Assembly: GCF_900187385.1 (NCBI RefSeq)
Contig: NZ_FYEY01000001.1
Location: 6,324,001 to 6,388,000, forward strand
Direction: 5' to 3'
DNA length: 64,000 nt
Origin: Streptomyces sp. 2114.4
GTDB taxonomy: Bacteria; Actinomycetota; Actinomycetes; Streptomycetales; Streptomycetaceae
Notes under the pieces: generated by a model
Seen by the model: only the letters and a program-made list of their open reading frames with translations
Databases searched by the model: none
Told to the model about the DNA's origin: nothing
In this document: piece after piece, positions 59,394 to 64,000 of the stretch
How the letters are laid out: each line of letters opens with the position of its first letter
How positions within the stretch are numbered: the stretch's first letter is position 1
Program-made: the position numbers and the translations under genes

Positions 59394-59774
59394 ATGAGCG
59401 GTTTCGTTCCCGGTGATCCCTTTCTCGCCGACTGTCCGGCGCGTCTGGCGGTCGAGCTCATCGCCGACAAGTGGACCGTGGTCGTCCTCTACGGCCTCAG
59501 CAAGGGCCCGGTGCGCCATGGCGAGTTGGTCGAGCTGATCGGCGGCATCTCCCGCAAGATGCTCACCCAGACGCTCCGACGGCTCGAGGCACACGGACTC
59601 ATCCGCCGCCGCGCCTACGCCGAGGTACCGCCCCGCGTCGAGTACGAGCTCACCCCGCTCGGAATGACGCTGATCGATCCGATCCACATGCTGACCGAGT
59701 GGGCGAGGGCGAACGGCGACGCAGTGCTCGAAGCGCTCGACGCCGACCCCGAGCCGGTCGCCCCTAGCGACTGA
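59394..59774 (+). CDS. HxlR-family transcriptional regulator
   Basis: A 126-residue winged-helix regulator. It begins with the typical D-C-P-A-R-L-A-V-E-L-I-A-D-K-W-T-V, the Cys near residue 14 being the redox/quinone-reactive site in many HxlR proteins, then R-H-G-E-L-V-E-L-I-G-G-I-S-R-K-M-L-T-Q-T-L-R-R-L-E. It very likely controls the divergent quinone-reductase-like gene and itself through the direct repeats at its start. The -10 is close to the ATG, so the transcript may be nearly leaderless. Confidence 0.93.
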   Translation: MSGFVPGDPFLADCPARLAVELIADKWTVVVLYGLSKGPVRHGELVELIGGISRKMLTQTLRRLEAHGLIRRRAYAEVPPRVEYELTPLGMTLIDPIHMLTEWARANGDAVLEALDADPEPVAPSD

Positions 59775-60424
59775 GGCTCCGCTCGGGACGGCCCCTCCAC
59801 ATCCACCCCGGCCGGTACAGCCATCCAGCACCCCCGGACAGAACACCTGACGCACTCAGCCGCGCGACGAGGTTCGCTGAGACAGAAGGACGAACGACTC
59901 GATTCGTTGAGAAACGACTCGATGGGGCGAGAGGGGACACCTGAGACGGGCCGGGGTGCTTTGCCGGTTTCCGTAGCCCTGGTCCTCTCCGGTTTGCTGA
60001 AACCTTCCTGCTGTCATGTTGTCCAAGAAGAACCACCGGGGAAGAGGGGCATCCGTGGAATTGCCGACTCCCTTTGAGGCGTGCTGAATCGGCGCGCGGT
60101 CTTCGAAAACCTGAGTTTTCGCCAAGCGCTCGTACCGCATCCGCTTCGGGCGGCAATGCGTCCGATACGTCCGTGCGTGCGGCCTGACCTTGGCATCGTC
60201 CGTGGAGAAGGGGCCGGGAAGGGTGAGCCGCAGCGCCTCGTAGGCGGGGGTGACGGGGAAAGGGGGGAAGAATGCAGCGGGAGTGCAGACGCTCTACCTG
60301 GCAGTTCGATATCTACCTATGAGTACCGCCAATATGGCGCGATTACCTCCCCCGTGAGCGTCACTCTGCGACTATCAACGACAGTGGAAATCAGGCCATC
60401 CGGAATGCCGTGGGGGGAATGGCC
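59775..60424. other. Gene-free region before the CRP-cyclase module
   Basis: 650 bases with no convincing gene and GC below the window average. AACGACTCGAT is repeated at 59893 and 59913. From about 60200 to 60410 the sequence is purine-rich on the plus strand and contains AT-rich words (TATCTACCTATGAG) that could be the promoter of the CRP gene. Short frames here have no family features. Confidence 0.5.
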
Positions 60425-61135
60425 ATGGGGCTGCTCGGTGATGAGCTGGCGTTCGCGCGTGCTCTGACGGTCCAGGAAAACGAGAGCGTCATGGCCCTCG
60501 GAAATCGGAAGCGCTATGCGGCCGATGCTCATCTTCTGACCGAAGGTGACCGTTCCAGTCATGTAATGATCGTGCTTGCGGGCTGGGTGACCGTTTCCGT
60601 GGTGACGGACCGCGGTGCCACCCGGCTGATACTCGGCCTGCGCGGCCCCGGCGAACTCCTCGGGGAAATGGCCGCGTTGGACAGCCACCCGCGCAGCGCC
60701 ACCGTACGGGCCCTGGGCCCCATAGAGGCCCAGGTCATATCCGGCGACGCGTTCCGTCGCTTTCTCGCCCTGCACCCCCGCGTCAGCGGTCTGGTGATAC
60801 GCCAGCTCACCTTCCGGCTCCGCAGTGCCGACCAGGAGCGGTCCGCACTCGCCTCGCTCACCGTGTTGCAGCGCTTGGCCGCCCGGCTCACCGAACTCTC
60901 CCGGGCCGAACCCGCCGGCCCCTACGCGCCCTCTCTCCCGGGCCCTTCGCCCGCGGGAGCCGTCGTCCATCTGGCTCAGGACGAGCTCGCCGCCACCGTC
61001 GGGGCCACCCGCGAAGCCGTCGCCAAGGCCCTGCGGCTGCTGCGTACCCAGCGGGTCGTACGCACGGGAAACCGGATGGTGGAAATTCTCGACCCCGCCC
61101 TGCTCGCCCTCCTCGCGGGCGGCCATCAGGAGTGA
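60425..61135 (+). CDS. CRP/FNR-family cyclic-nucleotide-responsive regulator
   Basis: A 236-residue regulator. The N-terminal cyclic-nucleotide-binding domain keeps an intact phosphate-binding cassette (G-E-L-L-G-E-M-A ... P-R-S-A-T-V-R-A, with the Glu, Arg and Ser that bind cyclic phosphate). The C-terminal HTH is at about 185-210 (L-A-Q-D-E-L-A-A-T-V-G-A-T-R-E-A-V-A-K-A-L). GGGGGGA lies 6 bases before the chosen ATG; ATG at 60419 and GTG at 60410 are in frame. It precedes a cyclase-like gene by 96 bases, so it may sense that protein's product. Confidence 0.9.
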   Translation: MGLLGDELAFARALTVQENESVMALGNRKRYAADAHLLTEGDRSSHVMIVLAGWVTVSVVTDRGATRLILGLRGPGELLGEMAALDSHPRSATVRALGPIEAQVISGDAFRRFLALHPRVSGLVIRQLTFRLRSADQERSALASLTVLQRLAARLTELSRAEPAGPYAPSLPGPSPAGAVVHLAQDELAATVGATREAVAKALRLLRTQRVVRTGNRMVEILDPALLALLAGGHQE

Positions 61136-61231
61136 AAGCCACGCCCGGCCGTGTGTAAACGGCTACAGACGGCCTTGGTCCCGGGCCCGAAGCTGAGGGG
61201 GACAGCGAGCGGACAGGACAGGGGGCACGAA

Positions 61232-62080
61232 GTGGACGACGGCACGATGGATGTCGCCGAAGCGCGCTACGAGTTGGTGATCAGCGTCGACGCCCGGCGT
61301 TCCGGTGAGTACGACGATGTGGACAAGCCGCGGATGCGCGCCCGGATCTACCGGGTCCTGGAAGCGGCGTTCACCCATGCCAAGGTGGCGCGGGACGCCG
61401 TCCACATGGAGGACCGCGGCGATGGTGTGCTGCTGTCGGTGGCCGGCCGGATCGCCGTGACCCGGCTGCTCGGCCTGTGGATGGTCGAGGTGCACGAGAG
61501 CCTGCGGGACGAGAACCGCGCCCTGCGCGTACCCCTGGGTCTGCGGGTGGGCATGCACGTCGGTCCGGTCCGGCACGACGGCCGGGGCATCAGCGGGCGC
61601 GCGGTGGACCTCGCCTGCCGGCTGGCGGATTCTCCCGTCGCCAGGCAGCTGCTGGATGCCGAACGGGCCGACCTCGTGCTGGTGGTCTCCCAGTCGCTGT
61701 ACGAGGACGTGGTCAGCAGCGGCGGCAAGTTCATCGAGCCCGCGCGCTACTCCTCGGCCCGTCTGGAGCTCAAGGAGGGGGCGGTCACCGCCTGGTTCCA
61801 TCTCCCGGGGCGGCCCGCTCCGGCGGTCCCGCTCGGTGCTCCGCCGCCGGCCGGTACGGCGACACCCGAGAGGGAGGAGGCGGCGGCCGAGGCCACCGGA
61901 CCGGACGTCCCGGACGACGACACGGACGACGACACGGACCAGGACGGGGACGGCCGGACCGGTACCCCCGGCGTCCGCTACACCGTGCACGGCGACATGT
62001 CCCAGCACCGGGACAACGTGTACCAGCAGCCCGTGCACATCGGGCGGACCACCGGTGGCGCCGGGCCGCGGAAGGACTGA
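61232..62080 (+). CDS. Class III nucleotidyl cyclase-like protein with C-terminal shared motif
   Basis: A 282-residue protein. Residues 12-190 match the adenylyl/guanylyl cyclase homology fold. The two metal aspartates are Asp20 (V-I-S-V-D) and Asp64 (G-D-G-V-L), exactly 44 residues apart as in active enzymes. The region G-M-H-V-G-P-V and V-D-L-A-C-R-L keeps the transition-state Arg130 but has Asp126 where Asn is usual, so activity may be altered. After a linker of Ala/Pro and Asp runs, residues 261-271 read DNVYQQPVHIG, a motif found again in the next protein. GGGGG lies 6 bases before the GTG. The coding end is 5 bases before the next start. Confidence 0.84.
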   Translation: MDDGTMDVAEARYELVISVDARRSGEYDDVDKPRMRARIYRVLEAAFTHAKVARDAVHMEDRGDGVLLSVAGRIAVTRLLGLWMVEVHESLRDENRALRVPLGLRVGMHVGPVRHDGRGISGRAVDLACRLADSPVARQLLDAERADLVLVVSQSLYEDVVSSGGKFIEPARYSSARLELKEGAVTAWFHLPGRPAPAVPLGAPPPAGTATPEREEAAAEATGPDVPDDDTDDDTDQDGDGRTGTPGVRYTVHGDMSQHRDNVYQQPVHIGRTTGGAGPRKD

Positions 62081-62085
62081 GGCAG

Positions 62086-64000
62086 GTGGCCGAGGAACAG
62101 CAGCAGGCGGACGCTTCCCCGGGACCCGCACCCCGGAAGCCGGCCAAAGGCCCCGCTCCCGAAGCGGGCCACAAGGCCAGGGGCGGGGACGGCGACGACC
62201 GGCCGCGTGGGGAAGAAGGAGCGGCGGACGGCGGGGACGCCGCGGACGGCGAGGCGGCGGAGAAGGAGAACGAACGGGAGCGCGCCGCGGGGCGGTTCAG
62301 GGAGCACACCCGCGATCCGCTCGCCGAGGCGGAGGGCGAGGACGGCCCCACCGATCTCGCCGCCGCCTCGCGGGCCCGCCGCTCCACCCGGATGCTGTTC
62401 GACACCGGCCGGGACCTGAACAGCTTCGACCGTTCGTATATCCAGAGCGCCCATATCGGCGATATCCATCTGCGGATGGACGCCCGCCAGCCCAACGCGG
62501 GGATGCGCAGCGGGCCCGTTCCCGACGAGGAGCTGACCCGGCTCCGCCGGCTCCATGTGGAACCGAACGGGTACGTGCAGCTGCGCAATGCGCTCCAGGC
62601 CCGCCGGCTGCTGGTGCTCGGTGCCGCGCCCGGTACCGGACGGACCAGCACCGCGCTCTCGCTCCTCGACGAGGTCACCGATCGGGGGGAGAGCGACCAG
62701 GGCACGGAGACCGGGACGGGCTCCCGGGTGCGGAGGGTCGATCCGGACGTACGGGGGCTGGCCGGCTCGCTGGAGGAGCGGCGCGGCACCGGGTATTTGC
62801 TGGAGCTCTCCCTCGCCGGCCCCGGTGCGCTGCCGCCGGACGAGATGGACCTGGACGGGCTGGCCGCAGCGCTGGACGAGCGCGCCTCGTTCGCGGTGAT
62901 CGTCGTGACCGTCGGATCGGCGGCGAACCCGCTGCTGGCCGGCCGGTACGGGATGCGCTGCCCGCCCGTGCCCACACAGGAACTGCTCACCACCCGGCTG
63001 CGGGAACGGCTGGAGGACCGCCTCGCCACGGCGCAAGCCGGCACACCGGACGGCGGGCCCGGGGTGGCGGACCTGCTGAGCAGGGCCGAGGAGCTGGCAG
63101 ACGGGAAAGCGGTCAAGGACGCCGTCGGGCTGGAGGAACTGCGCCCCGCCGAGGCCGAGTTGGTCGCCTCGCTGCTGGCCGGGCATCTGCTGGGTGACGT
63201 CTCGTACGAGGAACTGCTGTCCGGATGCCGGAGCCTGGCCGCGGACCAGGCCCGGGAGTGGTTCGCCGGCGTGGACCGGGCCTTGGCCGCGCTCCCGTCC
63301 GGTACGGAGCCGAGCGCGGGGCGGCCGGGTACGGCGGCCCTCTTCCACCCGGTGGCGTTCCGTATCGCGCTCGCCGTACTGGGCGGCGCCTCGCGCGGTG
63401 CCGTGGCCACCGCCGCACACCTGCTGACCTGGGAACTGTCCGTACAGAGCGATCCGGACAACACGCCCGCACGCCCGCTGTTCTGTGACGACCCGGACTC
63501 CGATCTGGCGCTCTCGCGCGCCGAGGCGACCGACGGCACGGTCGAGGTCGCCGGCACCGAGGTGGGTGCCCAGCTGATCTGGTATCAGGGTTCCGCCCTG
63601 CCCGCCGCGGTGCTGACCGAGATCTGGGACCGGCACTTCCCCGTCAGGGCACCGGTCGTCCGGTGGCTGCGGCTGCTGGCGGACGACCCCCGCCCGCAGG
63701 TGTGGATGCGCGCCGCGGTAGCTGCCGGGGAGCTGTGCGTACGGGACTTCGACCACGGCTACGCCGAGCTGATCCGGCCGCTCGCCGAGGCGTCCACGCC
63801 ACTCCGCAGGATCTTTGCGGCCACCACGCTGGACCAGGCGGCCGGCCACGCCACGCACCGCAAGGCGGTGTGCAAGCTCGTCGACGACTGGAGCAGGTAC
63901 GGGACGAAGCCGCTCCGCTGGACCGCGGCGATGGCGCTGGGTTACGGCAACGCCGCCGCCACGATGGACGACGCCCTGGACGCCCTGGCCCGGATCGGGG
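62086..64000 (+). CDS. Large P-loop/HEAT-like protein, 3' end outside the window
   Basis: At least 638 residues. An acidic, Ala/Glu/Arg-rich region (1-90) is followed by the motif DRSYIQSAHIG at 115-125, closely like the cyclase tail. A P-loop-like G-A-A-P-G-T-G-R-T-S (179-188) has Arg in place of the usual Lys. Walker-B-like hydrophobic strands follow in A-V-I-V-V-T-V-G. From about 420 on, helical repeats such as V-R-W-L-R-L-L-A-D-D-P-R-P-Q-V-W look HEAT-like, as in STAND-type proteins. It starts 5 bases after the cyclase stop with the GTG at 62086, so the two genes form an operon. The gene continues past base 64000. Confidence 0.8.
   Translation, partial: MAEEQQQADASPGPAPRKPAKGPAPEAGHKARGGDGDDRPRGEEGAADGGDAADGEAAEKENERERAAGRFREHTRDPLAEAEGEDGPTDLAAASRARRSTRMLFDTGRDLNSFDRSYIQSAHIGDIHLRMDARQPNAGMRSGPVPDEELTRLRRLHVEPNGYVQLRNALQARRLLVLGAAPGTGRTSTALSLLDEVTDRGESDQGTETGTGSRVRRVDPDVRGLAGSLEERRGTGYLLELSLAGPGALPPDEMDLDGLAAALDERASFAVIVVTVGSAANPLLAGRYGMRCPPVPTQELLTTRLRERLEDRLATAQAGTPDGGPGVADLLSRAEELADGKAVKDAVGLEELRPAEAELVASLLAGHLLGDVSYEELLSGCRSLAADQAREWFAGVDRALAALPSGTEPSAGRPGTAALFHPVAFRIALAVLGGASRGAVATAAHLLTWELSVQSDPDNTPARPLFCDDPDSDLALSRAEATDGTVEVAGTEVGAQLIWYQGSALPAAVLTEIWDRHFPVRAPVVRWLRLLADDPRPQVWMRAAVAAGELCVRDFDHGYAELIRPLAEASTPLRRIFAATTLDQAAGHATHRKAVCKLVDDWSRYGTKPLRWTAAMALGYGNAAATMDDALDALARIG

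Noticed and set aside
59775..60424. Small genes in the region before the CRP regulator
   Set aside because: Several short frames exist on both strands but none has a ribosome site, recognisable family or consistent codon bias.

Overview
This is a very GC-rich actinobacterial chromosome segment. Streptomyces or a close relative is most likely, because it has dense GTG/ATG starts with GGAGG-type ribosome sites, a mycothiol-dependent-isomerase family protein, an F420-type LLM oxidoreductase, a streptophobe-family membrane protein, SpoIIE-type phosphatase and HATPase regulators, and the Streptomyces-style sulfur assimilation operon. No tRNA, rRNA, CRISPR array or complete insertion sequence was seen.

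Left part (1-9.1 kb, minus strand): a complete sulfate-to-sulfide assimilation operon. It starts with a cysteine-containing leader peptide and an attenuator hairpin, followed by sulfite reductase, a small zinc-ribbon protein, CysH, CysC, CysD and CysN, then an aliphatic-sulfonate/nitrate-type ABC importer (binding protein, ATPase, permease) and a sirohydrochlorin chelatase that supplies the siroheme branch. Most stops and starts overlap or nearly touch, so the genes are probably co-transcribed.

9-20.5 kb: a GNAT, a three-gene ABC exporter-like cassette whose third gene looks frameshifted, a class F sortase, an LLM oxidoreductase, a GAF regulator, an AidB-like acyl-CoA dehydrogenase followed by an unusual array of stem-loops, a YihY-type membrane protein and a PP2C phosphatase.

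20.8-27.8 kb: a cassette of sugar epimerase, GT2 glycosyltransferase, DUF2064-type nucleotidyl/glycosyltransferase-like protein, methyltransferase, a molybdopterin oxidoreductase fused to a cytochrome b-like membrane anchor, and a multi-pass GT-C-like protein. It looks like surface glycan or glycolipid synthesis.

27.8-47.7 kb: mostly core genes. These include a serine hydrolase, an HATPase, a Tat-exported phospholipase C, a secreted ricin-like protein, MetE under a cobalamin riboswitch, an aldo/keto reductase behind a MerR-type 19-bp-spacer promoter, an L,D-transpeptidase, a streptophobe protein, a uracil/xanthine permease with a collagen-like tail, and XRE, TetR and Clp-N regulators.

47.9-52.7 kb: an accessory patch with gene remnants, frameshifts, AT-richer DNA and a MarR-MFS efflux pair. 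52.7-59.8 kb: an MDMPI-like enzyme, an APC transporter, small membrane proteins, a second HATPase, a DUF664 protein, and a divergent quinone-reductase-like gene with an HxlR regulator.

Right end (60.4-64 kb): the most intriguing module. A CRP-type cyclic-nucleotide sensor, a class III cyclase-like protein and a large P-loop/HEAT-like protein (cut by the window edge) lie in a row. The last two share a short motif, D-x-x-Y-x-Q-x-x-H-I-G, placed at the C-terminus of one and the N-terminal side of the other. This layout recalls paired signalling motifs in bacterial NLR-like conflict systems.
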